Shown in pieces: positions 17,529 through 25,272 of a DNA stretch of 64,000 nt (position 1 is the stretch's first letter; the number at the start of each line of letters is the position of its first letter). A model generated the notes under the pieces. It saw nothing but the letters and a program-made list of their open reading frames with translations. It did not search any database and was not told the DNA's origin. Origin of the DNA: Actinomyces weissii (GTDB lineage Bacteria; Actinomycetota; Actinomycetes; Actinomycetales; Actinomycetaceae); the NCBI RefSeq assembly GCF_016598775.1, contig NZ_CP066802.1, forward strand, positions 372,001-436,000, written 5' to 3'. A program made the position numbers and the translations under genes.

Positions 17529-17703
17529 CTCAGGCGGGTTCCGGGGCAGGCCGTTCAGGTGCGCCAGCACTTAGCTCTACCTGAACTTAGGGAGCCTATC
17601 TGCTAAAGCGGCAAGCTGATTGGTGGTTGCGCTTGCTAAACAACGGGGGGGGGTAGTCTTCCGCTGCTTCTACCCCTACCCCATTATCCCGAAGGAGACT
17701 CCT

Positions 17704-18249
17704 ATGTCTTTGAGCCTTTCTGCAAAAGGGCGTTCCTCGTTTGCCCGCCGGGTCTGCGTAGGTGCGGTCACGCTGGTCGTGGTCGCCGGAGGGCTGACTG
17801 CTTGTGGTAAGACAGCCAGCCAGGACGCTGCCCAGGAGAAGGTAGATGCCGCTGCCACCCAGGCTGCGGCTGTGGCCACGCAGGCTGAGGAAGCCTTGGC
17901 CAAGGCCTCAGAGGCCGCTAAGGACCTCAAGGACGTGAAGGCGGACAACCACAAGATCGTCTTCGAGGTCACCAGCTCCTCCGCCACCACCGCGGACATC
18001 ACGATCACCACCCTCGACGCCAACGGCAACCTCTCCCAGGAGCAGAAGACTGATGAGCCGCTGCCCTTCACCAAGACGGTCGAGGTCGACGGCTCCGTGG
18101 TGCTCGACGCCTCCAACGCCAACATGCTGGTGCAGGCCAAGGACGGTGAGGACATTACCGCCACCCTGACGATCGACGACCAGGCCCCGGTCACCTCCAC
18201 CGGTAGCGGCCCCTTCGCGAGCACGATCGTCCAGGGAGCCAGCAAGTAG
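17704..18249 (+). CDS. Secreted lipoprotein, MmpS-like beta domain
   Basis: A 181-residue protein. A signal peptide with lipobox LTAC (31-34, lipidated Cys34) is followed by an Ala/Gln/Glu coiled-coil-like helix (42-75). A beta-rich domain follows: KIVFEVTSSSATTADITITT, LPFTKTVEVDGSVVL and ITATLTIDDQAPVTSTG. The order of strands and the weak similarity recall MmpS-type transport accessory proteins, but no MmpL gene is near, so the name is tentative. The ATG at 17704 has AAGGAG 7 nt upstream. It sits between paralogs 1 and 2 of a membrane-protein family. Confidence 0.82.
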   Translation: MSLSLSAKGRSSFARRVCVGAVTLVVVAGGLTACGKTASQDAAQEKVDAAATQAAAVATQAEEALAKASEAAKDLKDVKADNHKIVFEVTSSSATTADITITTLDANGNLSQEQKTDEPLPFTKTVEVDGSVVLDASNANMLVQAKDGEDITATLTIDDQAPVTSTGSGPFASTIVQGASK

Positions 18250-18306
18250 CTCCTTGATCCCATAGCGACCTTGTCGGACTGGGGCACCTGTCTGGCGGGC
18301 CGTGAG

Positions 18307-18351
18307 CATACTGTCGGGGTGGTACGGCGCTAACGCGCTGGACCACCCCGA
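18307..18351 (+). other. Leader-like promoter plus hairpin without a gene
   Basis: CATACT (18307-18312) is followed by a perfect 10-bp hairpin (TCGGGGTGGT with ACCACCCCGA). It resembles the leaders of the neighbouring paralogs but no open frame follows. It may instead terminate the lipoprotein gene 58 bp upstream. Confidence 0.4.
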
Positions 18352-18440
18352 CCTGGTCTCCGTGCCACCGGGACCTTTGGCATTTCTACGCCATGCTCCA
18401 AGCCCGCTAGGGCTGCTCTCCGTGCTGGCAGGACCTTTGG

Positions 18441-18503
18441 CATACTGTCAGGTGGTTTCGCTCCCCCGCCTGACAGGGCGGGCAGTCCTGATCTGGAGAC
18501 AAG
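18441..18503 (+). promoter_or_regulatory. Structured 5' leader of paralog 2
   Basis: CATACT, CAGGTGG, a CCCGCC-TGACA-GGGCGG hairpin, then GGGCAGTCCTGATCTGGAG with the ribosome-binding site. The hairpin and the 19-nt block after it are almost identical to those before paralog 3. Confidence 0.6.
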
Positions 18504-19118
18504 ATGACCTACCCTGACTACCCCAGCCAGCCGCAGCAGGGCGTGGCGCCGTCCAACCTGCCAGGCGCCCCTGCGCCAGCAGGCAGCCCGATGGCCGGTA
18601 CGCCTTACTCGCAGGTCGGTGCAGGCAACCTGGCAGGCCCAGGCGGTGGTGGCACGCTGGGCTACCAAGGTTCCCCGTATCCCGCCAGCTTTCCAGGCGT
18701 GCAGCTTCCGGCTGCGCAGGACCCGGCCACCGTCAACTGTGTCGTCCCCTGGTTCCTGGGGTTGCTGCTGCTGGTACCTATTCCTGTTGTGGGGTGGCTT
18801 TCTGGGGGGCTGGGCCCGGTGATCGCTGGTCTGAGCTGGAAGGTGGAAGGAGCGACTACCGGGCGCGCCCAGGCCCGGCAGGCGGCCAGCTGGGGGCTGA
18901 CCTACCTCCTGTGCTCTCTAGTGCTGTTTGTGGCATACGTATGGATGCTCCTTGCACTCACGAAGGACGGGCCGGTCAAGGAGTTCTTCCCTCTGGGTAT
19001 CCCGCTGGCCGCCCTCGGGCTGCTAACGCTGTTCCACCTGGTCCTGTGCGTGGTGGGGGGAGTGTGGGCCAGCCAGGGCAAGACGATGCCCTTCTACGGG
19101 ATCCCCTTCTTCCGCTGA
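18504..19118 (+). CDS. Pro/Gly-rich membrane protein, paralog 2 of 3
   Basis: A 204-residue protein starting MTYPDYPSQPQQG. Its low-complexity arm is short (about 65 residues) and lacks the GYPG repeats of paralog 1. The C-terminal domain is closely related: DPATVNCVVPWFLGLL, a second helix, KVEGATTGRAQARQAASWGL, two more helices and the same KTMPFYGIPFFR end. TGGAGAC precedes the ATG. The function is unknown. The family appears to have expanded here by tandem duplication, with the arm diverging faster than the membrane part. Confidence 0.85.
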   Translation: MTYPDYPSQPQQGVAPSNLPGAPAPAGSPMAGTPYSQVGAGNLAGPGGGGTLGYQGSPYPASFPGVQLPAAQDPATVNCVVPWFLGLLLLVPIPVVGWLSGGLGPVIAGLSWKVEGATTGRAQARQAASWGLTYLLCSLVLFVAYVWMLLALTKDGPVKEFFPLGIPLAALGLLTLFHLVLCVVGGVWASQGKTMPFYGIPFFR

Positions 19119-19183
19119 GCGGCCCCTAGGGTAGTGGGCTGGTCCTGGCTGCTGGGACTGCCCGGGCACGTGCTGGCCTATCT

Positions 19184-19270
19184 GCTCAGCCCTGACACAT
19201 CAGGGCATTGCCAGTGCGGCTACGTCCACCGCACCGACTGGAGCGCTCAGCCCTGACACATCAGGGCATT
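19184..19270. repeat. Pair of 26-bp direct repeats with internal dyad
   Basis: GCTCAGCCCTGACACATCAG continued by GGCATT occurs at 19184-19209 and 19245-19270, 61 bp apart. Each contains the palindrome CCCTGA-CACA-TCAGGG. It lies upstream of paralog 3 and could be a pair of operators about six helical turns apart. Confidence 0.5.
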
Positions 19271-19299
19271 AGTGCCTGGGCGCTCCGCTTGCTTCAAAG

Positions 19300-19308
19300 T
19301 TATCCACA
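19300..19308 (+). other. DnaA-box consensus, isolated
   Basis: TTATCCACA is an exact match to the DnaA-box consensus. It lies outside the dispersed repeats, 28 bp upstream of the paralog 3 promoter. A single 9-mer is weak evidence of function. Confidence 0.35.
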
Positions 19309-19335
19309 ACCGTCCTGTACGGCAGGTGGTTCTGA

Positions 19336-19395
19336 CATAGTTCCAGGTGGTCGTGTTATCCCGCCTGACCAGGCGGGCAGTCCTGATCTGGAGGC
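19336..19395 (+). promoter_or_regulatory. Structured 5' leader of paralog 3
   Basis: CATAGT, CAGGTGG, CCCGCCT-GACC-AGGCGGG hairpin and GCAGTCCTGATCTGGAGG. Compared with paralog 2, the stem keeps pairing although its bases and loop differ, which suggests selection on the RNA fold. Confidence 0.6.
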
Positions 19396-20076
19396 ATGAT
19401 GACCTACCCTGAGTACGCCAACCAGCCGCAGCAGACCCCGACGTCGTCGTCGCAGCCTGGCGGTCTGCAGCTGGCGGGATCCCCTGAGCCTGATGACCTG
19501 CCCGGCCCGCAGAGCGGTGCGGTGCCCCTGGGGGAACCTGCTGAGTCGGGCACCCCTCAGCCTGCCGGTATTCCAGCCCTTCCACCTGCCGGTGTGCAGA
19601 ACCAGAATGAGGGCGTCTGCCCTGCTCCCTGGTTCCTGGGGCTGATACTAGTGCTTCCTGCGCTAATGTTGTTCAGGTCTCTAATTGCCGACGTCGTGGG
19701 GATTTCTGCGGGGCTGGTGCAGCTGGTTGCCGGTCTGCTCTGGAGCCGGAAAGGTTCTGCGCTCGGGCGGACCCAGGCCCGGCAGGCCGCCAGCTGGGGG
19801 CTGACATTTACCTTGGGGATTTTCCTGCTGCAAGGAGTCTTTGTTGTCGTAGGCGTGGTGGCAGTAGAGCAAGGACCGTCCGCCTGGCTTACCGGCTTAC
19901 TGCTCTTAGGGATCGTGGGATCAGGGATCTGGGTGCTGTCCCTGGCCCACCTGGTCCTGAGCGTGGTCGGGGGAGTGTGGGCCAGCCAGGGCAAGATAAT
20001 GCCCTTCTACGGGATACCATTCTTCCGCGGGCCGCTTTCCACGAGGGGTCGCCCCGGTCCAGCGCGGGGCCGGTGA
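19396..20076 (+). CDS. Pro/Gly-rich membrane protein, paralog 3 of 3
   Basis: A 226-residue protein starting MMTYPEYANQPQQ. The first 70 residues are Pro/Gly/Ser-rich without regular repeats. CPAPWFLGLILVLPALM opens the membrane domain, which keeps the GRTQARQAASWGL motif. The KIMPFYGIPFFR end is present but runs on for 15 residues (GPLSTRGRPGPARGR) because the stop used by the two sister genes is lost. GGAGG lies just before the double ATG; the second ATG matches the sister start. The function is unknown. Confidence 0.83.
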   Translation: MMTYPEYANQPQQTPTSSSQPGGLQLAGSPEPDDLPGPQSGAVPLGEPAESGTPQPAGIPALPPAGVQNQNEGVCPAPWFLGLILVLPALMLFRSLIADVVGISAGLVQLVAGLLWSRKGSALGRTQARQAASWGLTFTLGIFLLQGVFVVVGVVAVEQGPSAWLTGLLLLGIVGSGIWVLSLAHLVLSVVGGVWASQGKIMPFYGIPFFRGPLSTRGRPGPARGR

Positions 20077-20280
20077 CGCGCAGGAGAGCCAGGTCATGGC
20101 GCAGGGCCTCCCGGCAAGGCACAATTGGTCCCCGGCCCAGCATCCTGCTGCGGCCAGGCTGGTGCCCCGGCTCCGGCAGGTCCCTGGCGGCCTGCGACGT
20201 CGAGCCCTGATACCGGCACCACCGCACCGCTGCGCCCCAGGCCCGGTGCCTGGGTGCCCGGCCTGAACGACAGGACCACC

Positions 20281-21789
20281 GTGCCCACCACTTTCGCCGC
20301 GCTCGGCGTCGACCCTGACCTGGTCGCTGACCTCAACCGCCGCGGGTTCACCAGCCCCTTCCCCATCCAGTCCGCCACCCTGCCCGACACCCTGGCTGGG
20401 CGGGACGTCCTGGGCAGGGGCCGCACCGGCTCTGGCAAGACCCTGGCCTTCAGCCTGCCCCTGGTGCAGCGCCTGGCCGCAGAGGACTGCGCCCGCCCCG
20501 GCCATCCCATCGGCCTGGTGCTCGCCCCCACCCGCGAGCTGGCCAACCAGATCGCGGAGGTGCTCAGCCCCCTGGCTGCCGCCGTGGACATGACCGTCAC
20601 CACCGTGTTCGGCGGGGTCTCCCAGCGGCCCCAGGAGCAGGCCCTGGCCAAGGGGGTGGACGTGGTCGTCGCCTGCCCCGGCCGGCTGCTGGACCTGATG
20701 GCCCAGGGTCTGGTCCACCTCGACGAGGTCAGCGTGACCGTCATCGACGAGGCCGACCACATGGCTGACCTGGGCTTCCTGCCCTCAGTGCGCCGCATCC
20801 TGCGCGCCACCCCCGCCGACGGGCAGCGCCTGCTGTTCTCGGCCACCCTGGACAACGGCGTGGACAAGCTGGTCAAGGAGTTCCTGAGCTCGCCCCTGCA
20901 GCACGCCGTGGACCCGGCCGTGTCCCCGGTGGCCAGCATGGAGCACCGCGTCTGGCTGGTGGCTGACAAGACCGCCAAGGACGGCGTGATGACCCGCCTG
21001 GCCTCCGGCACCGGGCAGCGCATCCTGTTCACCCGCACCAAGCACCTGGCCCGCCGGATCGCACGCAAGCTGGTGGCTCACGGCATCCCCGCCGTCGAGC
21101 TGCAGGGCAACATGAGTCAGAACGCCCGGGAGCGGGCCATGGGGGCCTTCGCCAGCGGTCAGGTGCACGTCATGGTGGCCACCGACATCGCTGCGCGCGG
21201 CATCGACGTCAGCGGCGTGGAGCTGGTGGTGCACGTGGACCCGCCCGCTGAGCACAAGGCCTACCTGCATCGTTCCGGGCGCACCGCGCGGGCGGGGGCG
21301 GACGGCGTGGTGGTCACGCTGGTGCTGCCCGAGCAGCGCAAGGACGTGGAGGTGCTGCTCAAGAAGGCCAAGATCAAGGCCGGTTTTGAGCGCGTCCGCC
21401 CCGACGACGACGCCGTGGCCGAGCTGGTGGGCCAGGTGGCGCAGCCCGTCCCGGTGGAGCAGATGCCGCCGGGCGTGGCGATCAAGGGCGGTGGGGCGCC
21501 GGTGGCCGCCAAGGGCCTGGCTGGTCGCGGCGGGCACGCCCCCAAGCGCACGGCGACGGCGGCCAAGCGGGCAGGGGCCAAGGGTGGTGCCGGCCGGGCT
21601 GGGAGCACTGGTGGAGGTACGGCGCGGGCCGGGGCTGCTGGTGGCGGTGCTGGGCGGGCCGGTAGCGCCGGTGGCCGTGCTGGCGGGCAGACTGCTCCTA
21701 AGACCGGGGCGAAAGGCGGGGGCAAGGTGCGCAGCCAGCGTCCGGCGGCCGGGACGCGCCGTGGTGGCGGGCACCGTAGCGCCCGTTGA
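20281..21789 (+). CDS. DEAD-box RNA helicase
   Basis: About 502 residues. It has the Q motif region (GFTSPFPIQ), Walker A GRTGSGKT, motif Ib-type PTRELANQ and GG, motif II DEAD in VIDEADHM, SAT (FSATL), motif IV-V (ILFTRTKHLA, ATDIAARGID) and motif VI HRSGRTARAG. RNA unwinding in ribosome assembly or mRNA turnover is the family role. The last 110 residues are Lys/Arg/Gly-rich and likely bind RNA. The frame is open to about 20125, but the upstream part is Pro-rich without family similarity. GTG at 20281 with AGGA upstream was chosen; the start is uncertain. Confidence 0.93.
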   Translation: MPTTFAALGVDPDLVADLNRRGFTSPFPIQSATLPDTLAGRDVLGRGRTGSGKTLAFSLPLVQRLAAEDCARPGHPIGLVLAPTRELANQIAEVLSPLAAAVDMTVTTVFGGVSQRPQEQALAKGVDVVVACPGRLLDLMAQGLVHLDEVSVTVIDEADHMADLGFLPSVRRILRATPADGQRLLFSATLDNGVDKLVKEFLSSPLQHAVDPAVSPVASMEHRVWLVADKTAKDGVMTRLASGTGQRILFTRTKHLARRIARKLVAHGIPAVELQGNMSQNARERAMGAFASGQVHVMVATDIAARGIDVSGVELVVHVDPPAEHKAYLHRSGRTARAGADGVVVTLVLPEQRKDVEVLLKKAKIKAGFERVRPDDDAVAELVGQVAQPVPVEQMPPGVAIKGGGAPVAAKGLAGRGGHAPKRTATAAKRAGAKGGAGRAGSTGGGTARAGAAGGGAGRAGSAGGRAGGQTAPKTGAKGGGKVRSQRPAAGTRRGGGHRSAR

Positions 21790-22042
21790 GTCGGCTTTGT
21801 GCTGACCTGCCTTGCGCTGGTCGGCTTTGTGGGAGCCCGGACGTGGCTGGAACCGTGCTGCGCGTTGAAGCAGAACAGTGAGTGGGCTGGGTGCGGGCAG
21901 GGTCGACCAGTTGGCAGGCCGGGGTTCGGTGACGCTTCAACTTCTCATGGTATGGTCGGCGTGAACATGAAGGACAGATTTAGGTGTCTGGGGCAGGGAC
22001 ACGCCCTGCGGGCACCTGGAGCGAGATGAACGGAGAGAGCAA

Positions 22043-22300
22043 ATGGGCGAGCTGATCGGCATGATCGTGTTCGGTGGCGTAATCGGCGTCATCGCCAAGT
22101 TCCTGAGGAAGGGCGACGAGCAGATCTCGCCCATGTGGACTATCGCCCTGGGGGTCGTCGGTGCTTTCCTGGGCGGCTGGATCGCCGGGATCCTGGGTGT
22201 GGCTGAGACCCCTGGCATCGACTGGATCCGCTGGATCGCCTCCGTGGTGTGCGCCATGGGCGCTATCAGCGTCTACCTGGGGCTGCGCCGCAGCAAGTGA
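22043..22300 (+). CDS. GlsB/YeaQ/YmgE family membrane protein
   Basis: An 85-residue protein with three hydrophobic segments, including GMIVFGGVIGVIAKFLRKG and TIALGVVGAFLGGWIAGIL, characteristic of the transglycosylase-associated GlsB/YeaQ/YmgE family linked to general stress response. GGAGAG lies 9 nt before the ATG. It is a single gene; a hairpin follows at 22359. Confidence 0.92.
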   Translation: MGELIGMIVFGGVIGVIAKFLRKGDEQISPMWTIALGVVGAFLGGWIAGILGVAETPGIDWIRWIASVVCAMGAISVYLGLRRSK

Positions 22301-22358
22301 GCCGCAGCAAGTGAGCGTGCGCCCGTTGTAGGCGTGGGCTGACCTAGCAGACCTGCAT

Positions 22359-22416
22359 GAGACGGCTCCGGAGTCCGGGGGGTGGATTGGCCCTCCCTGG
22401 ACGCCGGGGCCGTCTC
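22359..22416 (+). terminator. Long hairpin after the GlsB-like gene
   Basis: A 13-bp stem (GAGACGGCTCCGG with CCGGGGCCGTCTC, one G-T pair) encloses 32 nt and is followed by GCTT. It marks the end of the conserved region; the next 1.3 kb holds only gene fragments. Confidence 0.5.
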
Positions 22417-22535
22417 GCTTACTTGCGGCGGGGTGGTGCTTACGGGGTGCGTTGGCTGGCTCGGAGCCTTTCCGCCTGCCGGGCACCAGCCTTCTCCGCC
22501 CGGTCCAGGAAGGCCTGACGGCGCTGCGGGGGGTC

Positions 22536-22740
22536 CTACTTGCCCTCCATGCTGCCCAGGACCAGGCGTTGGGTGACGCGTGTCCCGCAGTAGCCGAGCA
22601 CTGCGCGGCTGAGGCGAGCCACCGGCGCCGCTGGGGCCAGGCGCGTCCACGCGGCCGGCCCGTGGGAGGTGGTGACCAGGGAGGCTGTGCGGCCTATGAG
22701 CAGCCGGTCGGGCTTGCGGGGCGCTATCTGGTTGCGCGTG
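22536..22740 (-). pseudogene. C-terminal remnant of a flavodoxin-fold NAD(P)H oxidoreductase
   Basis: The minus strand reads about 67 codons to a TAG at 22536, with GRTASLVTTSHGPAAW, LSRAVLGYCGTRVTQ and LVLGSMEGK. This resembles the C-terminal third of KefF/MdaB-type flavodoxin-fold oxidoreductases (LLITTT-type strand, then a helix and a fCGi motif). The N-terminal two thirds with the FMN site are absent, so it is a remnant. The family call rests on these motifs only. Confidence 0.45.
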
Positions 22741-22872
22741 CCGAAGCGGCTGGGTGGGGACCGGTTGTTATGGCTGCTGCGGTGAGGTTGACGTGGTAGG
22801 TCGTGGGCGTAGGTCGGTGTGCAGCTGTTCTAGGGGGACGCGCAGGCCGTCGTCGTTGGCCTTGGCCTCACG

Positions 22873-22998
22873 CTAGGCGGCCAGGTCCTGGGCCATCTTG
22901 AGCTCCTCCAGTGCCTCCAGATCGGCCACACTGACCACAACAGCAGTCAACCGGCCATTGCGGGTCACTCCGATGCGCTCTCCGATCAGTACAGCTAG
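22873..22998 (-). pseudogene. Truncated Phd/YefM-family antitoxin remnant
   Basis: The minus strand reads AVLIGERIGVTRNGRLTAVV, then VVSVADLEALEELKMAQDLAA and stop. This is the second half of a Phd/YefM antitoxin (GERxxvTRnGrxxAVLVs-xxDLexLEE pattern). The first about 25 residues, with the DNA-binding start, are missing or out of frame upstream, and no toxin follows. It is probably inactive. Confidence 0.6.
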
Positions 22999-23231
22999 AC
23001 ATGCTGCGCGTCATGCCTGGTCAGGAAGCCAATATCGACGCCGACCATGGCACCACGAACGCGCGCCCCGAGCTCGATCGGGACGAGGACGACATGGGAG
23101 AGGGGACCCAAGTGCTATCTAAAGCCAGCGGGCGGCCTGAGAGTGACTAACGGCGACTGGGCACCCACCAGGCGCCTACACCACTGCCCAGGTACCTGAA
23201 CCTTGTCAGAGGGTAGCAATACTGTTGCCAG

Positions 23232-23611
23232 GTGTTCCGCCCGGACCTGGAGACCTTCACGTGCCAGTACGTCACCATGGGCGTGGCCGTGACCTGGACC
23301 AGACTGCCAGGCGGCCTAGCGGGCTGCTACCACCACGACTTACGCACCATCCTCCTGGGCCGCTGCTTGGAGGACTGGCAGGCAGCCCCGGTCCTCCTGC
23401 ACGAGATGGCCCACGCGGCGGCAGGGCGCGACGGCCACCAGGACCCCGCCACGTCGCGGCCCGTACCAACCGCGCCGTCGCCCGCCGACTCCTCACCCCT
23501 AGCCAGTACGCGGCCGCCGAGAACGCCGTCGGGCCCAGTATCGGCGCCCTCGGCGTCGAGCTCGACGTCCCCACCTGGATCGTGGCTGACTTCCGAGCCA
23601 CCCTGCGCTGA
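23232..23611 (+). pseudogene. Frameshifted ImmA/IrrE-type metallopeptidase
   Basis: In the frame starting at 23232, CYHHDLRTILLGRCL and then APVLLHEMAHAAAGRDGHQ carry the HExxH zinc motif of ImmA/IrrE-type peptidases. At about 23450-23460 the similarity shifts to the frame ending at 23611, which reads AARTNRAVARRLLTPSQYAA, then VGPSIGALGVELDVP and DFRATLR, the usual C-terminal part. A single indel therefore splits the gene. ImmA relatives cleave repressors of mobile elements, so this is probably debris of a former element. Confidence 0.65.
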
Positions 23612-23693
23612 CTACTTGGCTGGCTTCGCCTTACCCAGCGAGCGAGGCCTCGAGGGGCTCCGCACCTGGTTGGTGTGGAGCCCCTCCTCGTGC

Positions 23694-24086
23694 TCACCGT
23701 GACTCGATGACCCGGTCGGCGATCCAGCGTGCCATGTCATCGAACGCGATGGTGTGTTCGACTACCGCAAGAACAAACCGTTCCGCCTCATCGGCTGGTG
23801 TGTCCTGCACGTCTAACCCTGATCGGCGCAAGAAGTACAGCATGCACATCCAGGCGACACGCTTGTTGCCGTCGGCGAAAGCGTGAGCCTGATTGATGCC
23901 CTGGAGCAGCGCCGCCGCGCGTCGCGCGATCACTGTCTCGATGGGTGCCCCGTCGAAGGTGGCGTACGGGCGGCCGCACGCTCCGCGCAACTTGCCCTCG
24001 TCGAGCACGCGGTGACTCGCACCGCACGCGCGGCGGTTGATCTTGATTGCGAACTCGACGAGATCCTGCTCGCCGTCAGTCCTCAC
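23694..24086 (-). CDS. Doc/Fic-family toxin (death-on-curing type)
   Basis: A 130-residue protein with the Fic-core motif HAFADGNKR (68-76), corresponding to HxFx(D/N)GNKR of Doc. Doc proteins phosphorylate EF-Tu, whereas classical Fic proteins AMPylate; with DGNKR the Doc activity is more likely. The ATG overlaps the stop of the upstream Panacea gene by 4 nt (24083-24086), so the toxin is co-translated with its probable antitoxin. All expected active-site residues are present and the frame is intact. Confidence 0.9.
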   Translation of the reverse strand: MRTDGEQDLVEFAIKINRRACGASHRVLDEGKLRGACGRPYATFDGAPIETVIARRAAALLQGINQAHAFADGNKRVAWMCMLYFLRRSGLDVQDTPADEAERFVLAVVEHTIAFDDMARWIADRVIESR

Positions 24087-24670
24087 GAAGCGAGACGCTC
24101 GAGCAGGTCGGCCCAGCGGGTCTCCTCCTGCTCCAACCAGCCGTCGGGGATCTCCTCCCAGCGGGACTCCTGCACCACTGCGGGCACGATGGTTGCCTTC
24201 CCCGGCTGTGAGAAGTAGCGCATCATCGACTCGACGCTGATCGGATCATTCCCTCTGGCATCGTCGGCGCGGTTACCCCAGACGTCGGCCCACGGACCCT
24301 CCTGGTGAGTGAGGTCAACAAGTTCCCTGGCCGTGCAGCCACGGTACCGATCAACTACCGCTCGGATGAGAGCGCGCTGACCGTCCGTCAGGATGCCGGT
24401 GTTGGCCTGAGCGATCCCGCTGCCCTGGCGGTGGGTCAACTCGTCGTAGACAGGCCGGTACACGGGCCCGTGCCGCCAGGCCTCAGGCGTCTCACGGAAC
24501 ATCGACTTGCCTGTCTGCGCAAGGTAGGAGCCCTGAACGAAGTAGAGGAGCTTCTGCACACGAGTCTTCATCGTGTAGTAGGGGTCGAGCTCCCTGATGT
24601 ACTTGGCGGCGGCAAGCAGCTCGGCAGACGCAGGCACCGTAGCGCTGAACGGCGTGTTCGCGATAGTCAT
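24083..24670 (-). CDS. Panacea-domain (SocA/DUF4065-like) antitoxin
   Basis: A 195-residue protein. TRVQKLLYFVQGSYLAQTGK, then FRETPEAWRHGPVYRPVYDEL and VVDRYRGCTARELVDLTHQE match the Panacea (DUF4065, SocA-like) domain: the KLqKLLYyaq-x-W and AWxxGPVvpxvy motifs. Panacea domains are known as versatile antitoxins paired with many different toxins. Here the partner is a Doc-type protein encoded with a 4-nt overlap. ATG at 24670 was chosen because GGAGAGGGGGG lies 8 nt upstream; an open extension to 24727 has no site and no family similarity. Confidence 0.88.
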   Translation of the reverse strand: MTIANTPFSATVPASAELLAAAKYIRELDPYYTMKTRVQKLLYFVQGSYLAQTGKSMFRETPEAWRHGPVYRPVYDELTHRQGSGIAQANTGILTDGQRALIRAVVDRYRGCTARELVDLTHQEGPWADVWGNRADDARGNDPISVESMMRYFSQPGKATIVPAVVQESRWEEIPDGWLEQEETRWADLLERLAS

Positions 24671-24910
24671 CGCAGTCCCCCCTCTCCTGTCGCGCAGCAA
24701 GTGGTGTGTCCACCATCGCTTCCTCAATGGTACGGGTGCAGCGGGTGCCGCGAACAGGGGAAAAAGCGTGATTCGTGCGCGATCTTCTCATCAGATGCAT
24801 GCACCTCAGTGAGCTCATCTGGCACGGTCGAGCATGGCGGACGTGGCACTGGAGGGAACCGGTTCACCTGGGTCGTACCCCTCCTACGTCACCGCGCCGG
24901 TAGCGGCGCC
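24671..24910. other. Upstream region of the toxin-antitoxin operon
   Basis: This stretch has lower GC than the surroundings and should hold the promoter of the Panacea-Doc operon. No palindrome or clear promoter was identified. Short open frames here have no recognisable domain. Confidence 0.4.
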
Positions 24911-25027
24911 TTACCCTGCGAGTGCGGCCTCGAGAGCGCGAAGGGAGCGCTCCTGGAAGGCAGGGAGGCGCGCCAGGCACCGGAGGGTGTCGCGGTAGAT
25001 GGATCCCTCGCCCCTGCCTCTGGCCAT
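24911..25027 (-). pseudogene. Small ORF resembling the start of a phage-type integrase
   Basis: A 38-codon frame starts MARGRGEGSIYRDT. The GRGEGSIYR sequence is typical of the first strand of tyrosine-recombinase integrases (GEGSIYkRkdGrW), but the following residues do not continue the fold. GGAGACGGAGGGG precedes the ATG. It lies 170 bp from the 3' end of tRNA-Lys, where an integrase would be expected. The match is short, so this is a tentative call. Confidence 0.35.
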
Positions 25028-25198
25028 CGTGTCGCCCCTCCGTCTCCCGGCATCCGATGGCAGCCATACCGGCAGCCATACCGGCAGCCATCCGGTTCGG
25101 GATACAGAGGATATAGCGTGCGCTAGCGTCAGTTGAGACAGCTAGGGGCGGTGCCACCTTTCGTCAGCACCGCCCCGTTTCCGCGTTATTCCAACCGG

Positions 25199-25272
25199 TA
25201 CCCCCTGTGGGGCTCGAACCCACGACCTTCGGATTAAAAGTCCGCAGCTCTGACCAACTGAGCTAAGGGGGC
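25199..25272 (-). tRNA. tRNA-Lys (TTT)
   Basis: On the minus strand a 74-nt cloverleaf with acceptor GCCCCCT/AGGGGGT, anticodon loop CTTTTAA (TTT) and T-loop GTTCGAGCC. CCA is not encoded, although the next bases are CC. The accessory island lies on its 3' side, a common integration site. Confidence 0.96.

Noticed and set aside
22452..22799. 115-codon plus-strand ORF
   Set aside because: The opposite strand gives a better explanation (oxidoreductase remnant), and this frame has no ribosome-binding site or domain.
24305..25126. 273-codon plus-strand frame across the Panacea gene start
   Set aside because: It overlaps the intact Panacea gene antisense and then runs through non-coding sequence; no domain is seen.
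25199..25272. Second copy of the tRNA-Lys 3' end as an attachment site on the far side of the island
   Set aside because: I looked for GTACCCCCTGTGGGG-like sequence between 22300 and 23300 and found none.
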